From Phycisphaerales bacterium (GTDB lineage Bacteria > Planctomycetota > Phycisphaerae > Phycisphaerales > SM1A02), in the NCBI GenBank assembly GCA_022446885.1, contig JAKVBU010000027.1, positions 1-51,971 on the forward strand: a stretch of DNA of 51,971 nucleotides, written 5' to 3'. A program made the translations under genes and the position numbers. Below, piece after piece: positions 27,501 through 34,867 of the stretch. Within the stretch, counting starts at the first letter, position 1. Each line of letters opens with the position of its first letter. The notes under the pieces were generated by a model. It saw only the letters and a list, made by a program, of their open reading frames with translations, searched no databases and was not told where the DNA came from.

Positions 27501-27608
27501 GGTGAAGTCGATGGGGGGGGATGTGTCTGGAACTGCCGCCTGAACGAGGGGGCTCAAGGTTGCGGCGGTCAGGCTGGCCGCGAACAAGGCAAGGGCCGAG
27601 GGGATCAT
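24561..27608 (-). CDS. PSCyt1-DUF1549-DUF1553 envelope protein
   Basis: The 1015-residue product has a signal peptide (residues 1-25), then a planctomycete cytochrome C domain with haem motif CFACH at 47-51. DUF1549 follows (FWLDLVRFADTVGYHGD, then WMGATVGCAQCHDHKYDP, which holds a second CxxCH). A middle region of about 200 residues has lectin-like beta-rich character. The C-terminal DUF1553 domain includes LVNRLW, DDFGGQGRPP, LAIDLVESGWDIKAML and TAQRPVSNTPLAAL. The set is typical of planctomycete envelope proteins of unknown reaction. The ATG at 27608 is the first of this two-gene operon. Repeat copy 18 (27637-27649) lies just upstream. Confidence 0.92.
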   Translation of the reverse strand: MIPSALALFAASLTAATLSPLVQAAVPDTSPPIDFTRQIRPILSNHCFACHGLDAAAREADLDLTTFESATAPRRRGQQAIIPGDPEASRAWIRIIDPGDPMPPKAVHNALSDQQRHLIRTWIEQGASYEPHWAYVPPKRVPVPPPTHSSWSNDPIDRWISHRLQQERLQPAPEADSATLLRRLTTDLTGLPPTTAQLDAYLKNPDEAAWASAIDHSLASHNYAERMAMFWLDLVRFADTVGYHGDQAQHIWPYRDWVIDAFHSNMPFDQFTEAQLAGDLLDNPTQSQKVATAYNRLIQTSHEGGVQLKEYRAIYMGDRIRNASAVWMGATVGCAQCHDHKYDPYTMHDYYAMGAFFADIDDEEHLEDPYNGLNTSPTRRVPEMQVATDESNRKRAAIQMKIESARNAMSEAVAALTTDREQWAQDLLTDVEQRHTEDTLWVDDLADTGGHVQGDWNFQSGTDPLPHSGTAYRLQQSEGLIQHYTSEADREIKLKGDDLLYTWVYLSEEDPPNAVMLQFNADGDDWEHRAVWGDSSIGYGRRGNSWTGYQRKGDLPPLGEWVRLEVMASEVGLAEDATINGWAFTQHGGTVRWDRAGVESGGLTNEVQTALRATDRSEAQEALLATLQSAHSPEVQQHRAAVKSAERTLAQHDKSLPKTVYTRTLKTPRPTRILPRGDFLDESGELVEPAIPAFMGSLEVEDRPDRLDFARWLTTPIAEGGVGELTARVLVNRLWTMMMGVGLCPSLDDFGGQGRPPVHLELLDALAIDLVESGWDIKAMLRRIAMSDAYRQSSVPSLESVERDPENLLLARQSRSRLPAELVRDRLLSVSGLLVDKVGGPSVKPPQPPGLYQHLNFPPRKYKADQDERQWRRGVYVHWQRQFLHPMLKAFDAPSRVECTAQRPVSNTPLAALAMMNDPVAIAAARAMAQRVLEHAPGSTRDQLAWAMREATGRRPSNAEVDRLEQLLGSSLEHWRQTPAEAALVSGGREEAAKKAAWTHVCRTILNLHETINRD

Positions 27609-27838
27609 CTAGGTGATGGTAGTGGGGGGCATTGTTGGACACCCACCAACCAGTCGACGACGAAGGCTGCGTCCTGCCTGAGTCCGGCGTTGGCGACGAA
27701 CCGGGCCGCCCCGCGCGCGAGTATGCTCCGAGTGGATGAGATTGACGCAAAGTGCTCGCTGGCCTGGGCCAGCATGCCGGTGGTGCCGAGGCCGAGGTAA
27801 TGCTGGCAACGGATCACGCTGTTCACGAGTCTCGCCAT
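27605..27838 (-). CDS. Doubtful small open frame running into a repeat copy
   Basis: A frame of about 77 residues from the ATG at 27838 reads like protein (amphipathic helices, GC-rich third positions) and ends by running through the repeat core at 27637-27649, which would encode LVGVQ. It overlaps the first bases of the DUF1553 gene. I see no ribosome-binding site and recognise no family. It may be a chance frame or the remnant of a gene whose 3' end was replaced by the repeat. Confidence 0.2.
   Translation of the reverse strand: MARLVNSVIRCQHYLGLGTTGMLAQASEHFASISSTRSILARGAARFVANAGLRQDAAFVVDWLVGVQQCPPLPSPR
27637..27649 (-). repeat. GGACACCC repeat, single copy (site 7)
   Basis: One core (GGACACCCACCAA) in minus orientation lies 28 bases upstream of the DUF1553 gene start. 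Its outer flank AACAATGCC is a loose match to the module seen elsewhere. Confidence 0.75.
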
Positions 27839-27907
27839 CTGTGGGAAAGTCAACGACGGGCACACGAATCGCAGGCCGACGGTGTGTTGGTGCCAGCCTC
27901 CGGTCCA

Positions 27908-28810
27908 CTACGAGTCTCCCTGCTCGTTACAAAACACGCTGACCAGGGCTGAGATGTCATGTTGCCCTAGGCCTACTTGCTTCGCCTCCTGAAACACAGC
28001 CTGAACTGCGTCCTGCAGCACGAGATTCGTTCCGAGTGACTTGGCTACGGAGTGAATCGTCTCATGCGCGGCTGCCCAGGTATTCAGTGACGCTTCGGTG
28101 GACTTGGTGTCGTCGTCCCGAATAGCCTCGAACGCTCTCACCTGTTCGCCCATCAAGACGCCGTTGACCGTGCTGCTGTGCTGCATGAAGAGATCGGCCG
28201 GAATCCCGGCCTTCAATGCGATCGCCATGCCGTTGACGAAGCCAATCATTGCGGTTGCGAATCCTGCCACAACTGCTCGGCTTAGTGCGGCGGGCTGTCC
28301 AATGTCATCACCCAGATTCATCCACTCGGGCGCAAGCACGCAACAAACATCTTCACACGCCGCTAACACTTCGGGCTGTCCAGCCATCAACAAAGACGCT
28401 GCCGAAGTCCCGAGTTGGCTGGGATAGCACTGCACCTTGCCTTCGGCGATCCGACCGCCGTGTTCATGGATCAGTGCAGCGTGTTGCCTCACTTCTTCAA
28501 TTGTGCCGGTGGTCAGTTGCAAGATGCACACGCCGTCAAAGGCAGTGTGCAAGCCATGCTTCTCGATGAGCTCGTGCCAGGCTGCGTAGTCAGTGAGGCA
28601 GATCACTACCTTCGTGCTGTCCTTGAATGCGTCGGCAGGCCCATCGCAGGCCGAAGCGCCCATAGCCACAGCCGCATCCACCTTCTCGCGGGAGCGATTC
28701 CACACGGACACGCTGTACCCGGCCTCAAGCAGGGTACGAGCAATACTCAAACCCATCGCACCAAGGCCGATGACGGAGACTGAACGGCCCAGATCACCAT
28801 GTTCATCCAT
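27908..28810 (-). CDS. NAD(P)-binding imine-reductase-like dehydrogenase
   Basis: The product (about 300 residues from the ATG at 28810, which follows AGGAG by nine bases) belongs to the beta-hydroxyacid dehydrogenase superfamily. The Rossmann motif GLGAMG is at 15-20, with VWNRSREKVDA matching an NADP-preferring pattern. The segment GGRIAEGKVQCYPSQLGTSA resembles the inter-domain region of imine reductases more than that of 3-hydroxyisobutyrate dehydrogenases, whose catalytic lysine motif is not evident. The helical C-terminal domain forms the dimer. The substrate is unknown. An in-frame ATG at 28876 would add 22 residues but has no ribosome-binding site. It stands alone, downstream of the tRNA-Asn region on the same strand. 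Confidence 0.78.
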   Translation of the reverse strand: MDEHGDLGRSVSVIGLGAMGLSIARTLLEAGYSVSVWNRSREKVDAAVAMGASACDGPADAFKDSTKVVICLTDYAAWHELIEKHGLHTAFDGVCILQLTTGTIEEVRQHAALIHEHGGRIAEGKVQCYPSQLGTSAASLLMAGQPEVLAACEDVCCVLAPEWMNLGDDIGQPAALSRAVVAGFATAMIGFVNGMAIALKAGIPADLFMQHSSTVNGVLMGEQVRAFEAIRDDDTKSTEASLNTWAAAHETIHSVAKSLGTNLVLQDAVQAVFQEAKQVGLGQHDISALVSVFCNEQGDS

Positions 28811-29053
28811 GCGGACAGTCTCCTGCGACTCGCAACGTAGGTCAATTCCATTGACTTTGATGCGGCACCCAAGCATAGATGGTCCGACGAACCTGTTAAC
28901 TGGTTTCTGAGAGCGCGAGAGTTTGGGGGCAATCGACGCCTTTGAGCGCGTTCGGATCGGGGCTCGATCAGAACGACTTCAAAGCCGAGAGCGCCCAACC
29001 CCCGCGACAGGGTCGCCAAGGTCCTATCTCTCCGCTCTCTCCTGTTAACGACA

Positions 29054-29180
29054 CGGCCCCCTTCGTCTTTGAAGGAGGCCGGAAGATCAGGAGAGCAGTC
29101 GAGATCGCTCTGGCTACGCCCTCGCTCTCCTGCTCTGTTTGGTCCTCAAGCCCGCCCTGCGGGCGGGCTTGAGGACCAAA
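29054..29180. other. Cluster of three hairpins between tRNA-Asn and the dehydrogenase
   Basis: Within 127 bases lie three inverted repeats: CGGCC.CCTTC with GAAGG.GGCCG (29054-29081), CAGGAGAGC with GCTCTCCTG (29088-29132), and a perfect 20-bp stem with a three-base loop (29138-29157 with 29161-29180). The last directly abuts the 3' end of tRNA-Asn and could stop its transcript, although no T-tract follows. The 28811-29180 interval holds no supportable gene. Confidence 0.7.
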
Positions 29181-29253
29181 CTCCCCCGGCTGGACTCGAA
29201 CCAGCAACCTAGCGGTTAACAGCCGCTCGCTCTACCAATTGAGCTACAGGGGA
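29181..29253 (-). tRNA. tRNA-Asn (anticodon GTT)
   Basis: The 73-base cloverleaf is complete: acceptor TCCCCTG pairs with CGGGGGA, the D arm has AGCTCAATTGGTAGAGC, the anticodon loop CTGTTAA carries GTT, and the T arm has GGTTCGAGTCC. CCA is not encoded. A promoter of the form TTGATC-N17-TATCCT lies just upstream on the minus strand. Confidence 0.97.
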
Positions 29254-29269
29254 TTGGGTTGGACCGAGC

Positions 29270-29298
29270 AGGATACCGCCCCAATCTGGCTCGATCAA
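29270..29298 (-). promoter_or_regulatory. Promoter of tRNA-Asn
   Basis: On the minus strand TTGATC (29298-29293), a 17-base spacer and TATCCT (29275-29270) precede the tRNA by 16 bases. The -10 is identical to those of rplM and rpmE. Confidence 0.7.
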
Positions 29299-29690
29299 GG
29301 CGACTGGAGGTCGGCAAGCGTCGCCCGCCGCAGGGCCCGGTTCATCAGGTCATGGTCGTCGCGTGACCAACCATCAGCCCGCATGATGTTGATGACCACC
29401 ACGGTGGTGGTCTCGAGCTCGCCATTGAAGCGGGCCAACGCCTCGTGCATGGCAGGTGCCCCGTCGGCTGCCTGCGGTCGCTGCGACGCCTTAAGCCGAA
29501 CCGCAACCAAGGCCTCACGAAAGGCGTCAAAGCGGGGGGCCTGAATCGCCTCGACATCAAGGGGATCGAGCCTCACAACACGCATCCGCTGGTGAGGGGG
29601 CGTCTGAGGCTCAGCATCGCCACTACCACAGCCGGGCAGGGACAGCCCCTGAGCTACTAGAGCAACCCCCAGCAGCGTCTGCCGCCACAT
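29295..29690 (-). CDS. Small predicted lipoprotein
   Basis: From the ATG at 29690, with GAGG six bases upstream, the product is 131 residues. Residues 1-21 form a lipoprotein signal ending LPGC, so Cys21 is the predicted lipidation site. The rest is a short Pro-rich linker and a helical domain with no recognised family. The stop at 29295 overlaps the -35 box of tRNA-Asn on the same strand, so the two transcription units abut. An alternative ATG at 29702 has no proper ribosome-binding site. Confidence 0.7.
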   Translation of the reverse strand: MWRQTLLGVALVAQGLSLPGCGSGDAEPQTPPHQRMRVVRLDPLDVEAIQAPRFDAFREALVAVRLKASQRPQAADGAPAMHEALARFNGELETTTVVVINIMRADGWSRDDHDLMNRALRRATLADLQSP

Positions 29691-29740
29691 CTTGGGCCTC
29701 ATCCTGTTGCAATAGGCCACGGTATCTGGATGATACAGAC

Positions 29741-30520
29741 ATGCCGACGATGCGCCGATCTCAGCTGAGTAGGTCTTTCAGAGGGTTCTCCCTCGTCGAG
29801 ATCCTCGTCGTGATCGCAATGATCGGCATTCTGGCCGGACTCATTCTCGTGGGCACAGTGGCCATGGAGAACAAGTCGATCTCGCTGCTCGATGCCAGCA
29901 CACACAACGATCTGGTCAAGGCAAATATCGCCCACACCGCCGACCACAACGGCAGGTGGCTCAATCCCATGACGTATGGCGATTCAGATACATGGGTGGA
30001 CTGTGGGGGAAACAACCTGATTGACGGAGTCGAACAGCCAGGCTCACTCAGGCAGGGGGAGGCGTGGGCCTACATCGGCAATCTCGCCACCTACAAGTCT
30101 CCCGAAGACAAGTCTGCACGCATTCGTAGTTACTCATACAACGCACAAGTCGGCGTCCGCTGGGACGGATACCACACCCAGCAGGGCTACGGGCCCGGCA
30201 CCCAAACCATGGGCACAGTGCCGATGCCTTCCAGCACCATGCTGACCGTGTCCGAGCACTCCGAGTATGGCTACAACCCACAGGGCTTTTACGTGGGCTT
30301 TGCTGGATCGAGTTGGGAAGGATGCTGGGTGGACTTCCCCGCCTATCACAATCCCATGGGCGTCAACATCGGCTACGTAGACGGCTCCGTACGCTTCTAC
30401 ACATTCGCAGATCCCAATCTGTCGGAGATGGTGACACACGCCTACACATGGGGCGTCGAAGGCCCTGATCTGGACTTCTTCGCCAGCATCATGTTGCCCG
30501 GCTGGGATCGTGAATGGTGA
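29741..30520 (+). CDS. Prepilin-like protein with H-X-DG-type C terminus
   Basis: The 259-residue product has a prepilin leader (basic residues ending FRG, then FSLVEILVVIAMIGILAGLIL), so cleavage after Gly15 is expected with Glu at mature position 5. The C-terminal part carries AYHNPMGVNIGYVDGSVRF, close to the H-X9-DG processing-associated motif of planctomycete DUF1559/prepilin-like proteins but with ten residues between His and Asp-Gly. Many Trp/Tyr/Gly residues suggest a beta-rich surface domain. The ATG at 29741 is used; an in-frame ATG at 29750 is also possible. It diverges from the lipoprotein gene 50 bases away. Confidence 0.82.
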   Translation: MPTMRRSQLSRSFRGFSLVEILVVIAMIGILAGLILVGTVAMENKSISLLDASTHNDLVKANIAHTADHNGRWLNPMTYGDSDTWVDCGGNNLIDGVEQPGSLRQGEAWAYIGNLATYKSPEDKSARIRSYSYNAQVGVRWDGYHTQQGYGPGTQTMGTVPMPSSTMLTVSEHSEYGYNPQGFYVGFAGSSWEGCWVDFPAYHNPMGVNIGYVDGSVRFYTFADPNLSEMVTHAYTWGVEGPDLDFFASIMLPGWDREW

Positions 30521-30733
30521 TTCGCGGGCAGGGGCGCATCAATTCCGCAGCAGGTCCGCGCCGCTGAAGCGCTTCAATCGTCTCCAGAACTGGCCGTTCA
30601 GCCCAGTTCCGGCCGATCAATATCCATCTTCGAAGGTACTTGTATCTGTCCCGGCGAGCATCGATTCTGGCGGAGGCTTGCCATCAGTAGTTGATGCGGC
30701 GGCAGTGAAGAGCAGCATGCTTGAGCGCAGCCA

Positions 30734-31879
30734 TCATGGCGACTCCTCACACACCAGCGATTCCACAATGCCCTCCATCGCCTTGTCGGGAATGTGGCTG
30801 AACTTCATGTCGCGGAGCCACGCCTTGAACCGGGAGTGACTTGCTGACATGTCCAGGCCATTGCGTGACTGCTTGATCACGGCGTCGGAAATGGGCTTGC
30901 GGCGGTCTTGAAAGGCCTGCAGCGTGGTTGTCAACTCGCCATCTTCAGCCAGCATGTCTGCGAGCACCACTGCGTCGCGAATGGCCGTGCACGCACCCAT
31001 GCCCGCATACGGGCTCGTGGCGTGAGCGGCATCGCCCAGCATCACGATGCGATTGTCGAACCAGGGGTCAAGGGCAAGCAGGTCACTGGCCTGCGTGAGC
31101 ACGAGTTGATCATCGGACGTTGCATCGATCGCAGCCTGCAAGGTGGGGTGAGCGTTGGGTATGGCTGCCCGAACATCGTCGATGCTTGGTGGCGCCTTCA
31201 TGTCGGGCACGGTGCCATTCATTGCCACATACCAACGACACTCACCATTGCCGATGTCCGCCAGGCCGGCCTTGATGCCCGGTTGCCAAAACTCCATCTG
31301 TCGATTTGGTTCCAGACCCGGTGGATGTTCATCGAGCACGGCAATCCAACCACCACTGCCGAACAGTTCCAAGTCGGCCTCCGGATGGAGCACCTTTCGA
31401 ATGACACTGTGGGCGCCATCGCAGCCAACAATCAGATCACCTGCATCTGAACCGCCACCTTCGAACTGCGCTATGGCCCGATCGCCATCCACGGCGGCGC
31501 CAATGCAGCAACTGGGCCGCACCAGTGCATCGCCCAGCATGTCGCCCATCGTCTGGGCCAGACGCTTGCGATTCACCTCATAGCTGTCACAGCCGTGCGC
31601 TCGAGAGATGCGGCCCACCGGCATCTGGCAGATCGTCGAGCCTTTGCGGCCATGCACTTCAAGCACTTCCAGAGGCGCTGCTACCGACGCCATGGGCACG
31701 CCCAAGTTGGCCAATTCCGCTGCCGCGTAACTCCAAATCAGGAAGGCCGTTCGATGGCTCTGGTAATGACCATACTTCTCATGCACAACACACTCGATGC
31801 CCCTCTGACGCAAAGCCAGCCCCAGCGTCATGCCGCCGATGCCTCCGCCGATGATGATGACTCGATTGACCTGTGCCAA
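30734..31879 (-). CDS. FAD-dependent monooxygenase (PHBH fold)
   Basis: The 381-residue product is a class A flavoprotein monooxygenase. It has the dinucleotide motif GGGIGG (11-16), the DG motif VGCDGAHSVIRK that contacts FAD and NAD(P)H, and the GD motif VMLGDAAHATSPYAGMG. Such enzymes hydroxylate aromatic or polyene substrates; the substrate here is unknown. The start is a TTG at 31879 with AAGGAG eight bases upstream, and no ATG is available in frame before the Rossmann strand. It diverges from the dockerin-like gene only 52 bases away. Confidence 0.88.
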   Translation of the reverse strand: MAQVNRVIIIGGGIGGMTLGLALRQRGIECVVHEKYGHYQSHRTAFLIWSYAAAELANLGVPMASVAAPLEVLEVHGRKGSTICQMPVGRISRAHGCDSYEVNRKRLAQTMGDMLGDALVRPSCCIGAAVDGDRAIAQFEGGGSDAGDLIVGCDGAHSVIRKVLHPEADLELFGSGGWIAVLDEHPPGLEPNRQMEFWQPGIKAGLADIGNGECRWYVAMNGTVPDMKAPPSIDDVRAAIPNAHPTLQAAIDATSDDQLVLTQASDLLALDPWFDNRIVMLGDAAHATSPYAGMGACTAIRDAVVLADMLAEDGELTTTLQAFQDRRKPISDAVIKQSRNGLDMSASHSRFKAWLRDMKFSHIPDKAMEGIVESLVCEESP

Positions 31880-31931
31880 ATGGTGTGCTCCTTGTTTGGG
31901 GTGCAGATGGGCAGCCTAGGGCTCAGAATCG

Positions 31932-32618
31932 ATGACGGCAATCGCACCAGCACAGGCAGATGTTGCTGGTCTGACCCAAGCCCAGCAGGGCGTTGTCACC
32001 AGTTGGTCCTGCTGTGGCCAGGACCTGTTCCAGTCAACGACCACGATGGAAGTACAAGACTGCAACTTCAATCCCTACGGCTGCGTGTACGGTCGGCAGG
32101 GGCCCATGTGGCGATTCGACATGAGTGAGGTGCCCGAGGGATCGCAGATTCACGCTGCCGAACTCACCTTCACGGTCGGTGGGTACTGCACCGCAGATGA
32201 AGTTGACGTGAACCTCAAGGCAATCAGTGGCACACTCAGTTCCGGCATGGTGTCAGGCATCGTGAATTCGCCGGATCAGTCACTGACCATGTCGGTGAAC
32301 TGGTCGGCCAACACCGCAATCAGCGCTGCCGCTGTCCAGTCGGCCCTCGAAATGGGGTCGTTGGTCGTCTACATGCATCTGGATGATGATGTCTGCCTGA
32401 TGGGCACCGACGCAAACTTGGAAATCGACTCCACACCACCGCCGCCTGTTTGCACCGGCGACTTCAACGGCGATGACATGGTTGGGGCCACCGATCTGCT
32501 GGTGCTGCTGGCTGTCTGGGGCGACTGCGATGGATGCGATCAGGACATCAGCGGCGACGGCATGGTCGGCGCCGACGATCTTCTGGCCTTGCTCTCAGCT
32601 TGGGGCCAGTGCGACTGA
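31932..32618 (+). CDS. Dockerin-like calcium-repeat protein lacking a signal peptide
   Basis: The 228-residue product ends in two EF-hand-like repeats, GDFNGDDMVGATDLLVLLAVWG and QDISGDGMVGADDLLALLSAWG, of the dockerin type I pattern that is frequent in Phycisphaerae secreted proteins; in these bacteria it probably binds calcium rather than cellulosomal cohesins. A beta-rich domain with several cysteines precedes it. The frame is closed by a stop 15 bases before the ATG, and the N terminus (MTAIAPAQADVAG) looks like only the end of a signal peptide (AQA). The gene may have lost its 5' end. A terminator follows. Confidence 0.7.
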   Translation: MTAIAPAQADVAGLTQAQQGVVTSWSCCGQDLFQSTTTMEVQDCNFNPYGCVYGRQGPMWRFDMSEVPEGSQIHAAELTFTVGGYCTADEVDVNLKAISGTLSSGMVSGIVNSPDQSLTMSVNWSANTAISAAAVQSALEMGSLVVYMHLDDDVCLMGTDANLEIDSTPPPPVCTGDFNGDDMVGATDLLVLLAVWGDCDGCDQDISGDGMVGADDLLALLSAWGQCD

Positions 32619-32642
32619 TCGATGCACCCAATAGAAAGTGAC

Positions 32643-32682
32643 CACGGCGGCACGTGTCCAGCACGGGCCGCCGTGTCGTTTG
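32643..32682 (+). terminator. Intrinsic terminator after the dockerin-like gene
   Basis: A perfect 9-bp stem (32643-32651 with 32667-32675) encloses a smaller 4-bp stem and is followed by TCGTTT. The T-tract is weak. Confidence 0.6.
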
Positions 32683-32693
32683 CGTCAAGGCGG

Positions 32694-32699
32694 TAGGAT
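32694..32699 (+). promoter_or_regulatory. -10 element of the membrane-protein gene, leaderless geometry
   Basis: TAGGAT ends seven bases before the ATG at 32707. It could also contribute AGGA to ribosome binding, so the call is tentative. Confidence 0.35.
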
Positions 32700-32706
32700 C
32701 AGCGTC

Positions 32707-33930
32707 ATGAACAACACCAAGTGCTGCGGTGGAGGGTGTCCTTCTGGAATGATCGTTCGGGCCGTGGGATCAGCCATGCGGCCCGGGCGAGTACTGCTGG
32801 GGGTGTTCTGCCTGGCCGTGTTGGTTGGCGGTGGCCACATTTGGGACGCCATCGTCGGCTCGTGGATCACCGCTGAGCAATTGCCAGCACAGGTTCAACG
32901 CAGCGGCGCCGTGGCGCCCTTTGAACTGACACTGCTGCTGGTGGAGTCTTCATTGGCGTCGATCAAGTCGGGTGTGCTCACCCTTTCGTGGGCGTCAATT
33001 GTTGAGGGCGGGCTTGGACTCACTGTTGGAACGCCGATGACCTTGTGGGGGGTCGGGGCGATTTGGTACATCGTGTGCTTCGGGCTATACAGCGTTGTCG
33101 TGCTCTCGATTTCGATCGGTCTGCAGTCTCGATTTGAAGCGATCACCGTGGCCGAAGGTGAACCCCCGTCGATGAATCGGCTCACGCACGAGGCGGGTTG
33201 GTTGTCGGGTGCATGGGTCTGGTCCTGGCTGACGCCCTTGTGCATCATTGCCGTGCTGGCGCTGGGCATCATGGCGGCGGGCTTTGTGCTGCTCAACATT
33301 CCCGTGTTGAACATGGTGGGTGGCATCTTGTGGGGCGTGGTGATGTTGCTGGCGTTGGGGCTTTCGATCGCGCTGCTGGGGCTGGGCGTCTCCGGAGCGC
33401 TGCTCATTCCCGCTGTTGCGGTTGATGGATGTGCTGGCCCCGATGCCATGCACCGTGCCTTTACGGGCGCAACATCTCGACCGCTGCGGTGGCTCTGGTA
33501 TGTCGTTGTGATCATCATCTCGTTGGGGCTCGGGCTGCTGGTTGTGGAGACGGTGGCACAAACCACAGCTCGCGTGTCCACCGGCCTCGGTGGCGCTTGG
33601 GTATTCAACGACGTCATGCTTGAGGCACAAGGGGATTTGGGCGAGGCGTCTGACGCCGGTTGGACCACTCGCACGACAGGCGAGTTCATCGGCTTCTGGC
33701 TTGGCCTGTTGACCTGGCTCGTAGCAGGGTGGACGCTCTGCTTCCTTTCGGCCGCAACCACCCGCGCCTGGATGGCGCTTCGATCAACCATCGAGGGGCT
33801 TTCGCCCGAGCACATCTGGCGACCAGGCCTGATGCCCGGGACGCTGGCGCCAGTGCCGGACGGGGCTGCCAGTGATGAAACTGCGGGCGATGACGCAAGT
33901 GCTGGCGAGGGCACCGAGCCTGAGGGCTGA
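32707..33930 (+). CDS. Multi-pass inner-membrane protein of unknown function
   Basis: The 407-residue product has about six hydrophobic spans, the first near residues 25-43 and others near 112-130, 170-190, 195-225 and 255-275, with the last near 320-340. An N-terminal Cys/Gly cluster (CCGGGC) precedes the first span, and the C-terminal 60 residues are acidic and probably disordered. I recognise no family; it may be a planctomycete membrane protein of the DUF4013 or ABC-accessory sort, but this is a guess. It stands alone. Confidence 0.65.
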   Translation: MNNTKCCGGGCPSGMIVRAVGSAMRPGRVLLGVFCLAVLVGGGHIWDAIVGSWITAEQLPAQVQRSGAVAPFELTLLLVESSLASIKSGVLTLSWASIVEGGLGLTVGTPMTLWGVGAIWYIVCFGLYSVVVLSISIGLQSRFEAITVAEGEPPSMNRLTHEAGWLSGAWVWSWLTPLCIIAVLALGIMAAGFVLLNIPVLNMVGGILWGVVMLLALGLSIALLGLGVSGALLIPAVAVDGCAGPDAMHRAFTGATSRPLRWLWYVVVIIISLGLGLLVVETVAQTTARVSTGLGGAWVFNDVMLEAQGDLGEASDAGWTTRTTGEFIGFWLGLLTWLVAGWTLCFLSAATTRAWMALRSTIEGLSPEHIWRPGLMPGTLAPVPDGAASDETAGDDASAGEGTEPEG

Positions 33931-34073
33931 TTGAGCCGCGGCCGCTTCCTTGCAGTTCAGGCTCAACTGCCTGATGGACACCATGTGGCCCGCTGCCACT
34001 GCCAATTGAATACCACTGGCCTCAAGCCAGGGTGTTGGAAACTTGCCTGTTGAGTTGAATCGCGCTGGGGCGA

Positions 34074-34640
34074 TCAGTCCATCGGGTGAGTGCCAGCCTG
34101 CAGAATCGACTGGGTCCGCAGCACATGGCCACCCTCGCCCGCGAGGTGGTAACTCTGGACGTGAATCTGGTCGGAGTATCGCTGGAACTCAATCAGTGAG
34201 AGGCTCGGCAAGCCCTTCTCGCCCGGGGCGAGCGGCGCGTCGAGCACGAGGCCGTCGCTTTGCTCGCCGTGTTCAAGCATCTCGGCGTAGCAGCCCATGT
34301 AGAGATGGTTGCTGAGCGTCTCCGTTTGGATCGAGGTCACGTAGGTGATGCGATCGGAGAAGACCTCTTCGAAGTCTTTCTCGCCAACGCAGGGGATCGT
34401 GCTGAGCACGCCACGCTCCGGCAACTCGGCAGCATCGGGCACGACGACCTCGGTCAGCGTGGCACCATCAAACTCGAATCGAAAGGTGTGCCCACCAGGG
34501 TGGATCCAAGCTTCGAAGTCGTACTTGGGCTGCTCCATGTGCTGCCGCCCGCCGATCTTGAAGAACTCAGGGTGGACCGGGGTTCTGTAGAGAACCAACT
34601 GGTAGGTCTGGAGGCCGATGTCTCGTGGTGAACTGGTCAT
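34074..34640 (-). CDS. DUF2617-like protein
   Basis: From the ATG at 34640 the product is 188 residues. The opening LQTYQLVLYRTPVHPEFF with KYDFEAWIHPGGHTFRFEFDG and LTEVVVPDAAELPERG recall planctomycete members of the uncharacterised family DUF2617. No catalytic motif is evident and the function is unknown. An in-frame ATG at 34658 would add six residues, with no better ribosome-binding site. It is convergent with the membrane protein gene and divergent from the uracil-DNA glycosylase. Confidence 0.6.
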   Translation of the reverse strand: MTSSPRDIGLQTYQLVLYRTPVHPEFFKIGGRQHMEQPKYDFEAWIHPGGHTFRFEFDGATLTEVVVPDAAELPERGVLSTIPCVGEKDFEEVFSDRITYVTSIQTETLSNHLYMGCYAEMLEHGEQSDGLVLDAPLAPGEKGLPSLSLIEFQRYSDQIHVQSYHLAGEGGHVLRTQSILQAGTHPMD

Positions 34641-34867
34641 GGTGTGCTTCGGATCCATCCTGTCTGTGACTCGTTAGGAGCCGTCTCGGTGGCTCGTTCT
34701 TGCCGGTGGCATCCTGCCTGCTCCGGAGGGAAACGAACCACTGTCCAATCAGATTGCACCCACGACCGTGCGGGTAGCAGGCGGTATTCTCGCGTTCTGA
34801 ACTTCGCTCGCAACCCCGATCTTTCAAGATTGCAAGCAAAGACGACAATCCTCAGAATGGCCCTTCA

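Noticed and set aside
28747-29019. 90-codon minus-strand frame upstream of the imine-reductase-like gene
   Set aside because: One stretch reads like protein, but the frame overlaps the dehydrogenase start out of frame and lacks a start signal.
32895-33914. 339-codon minus-strand frame antisense to the membrane protein
   Set aside because: Ser/Pro/Thr-rich shadow frame. The plus frame has a plausible start and alternating hydrophobic spans.
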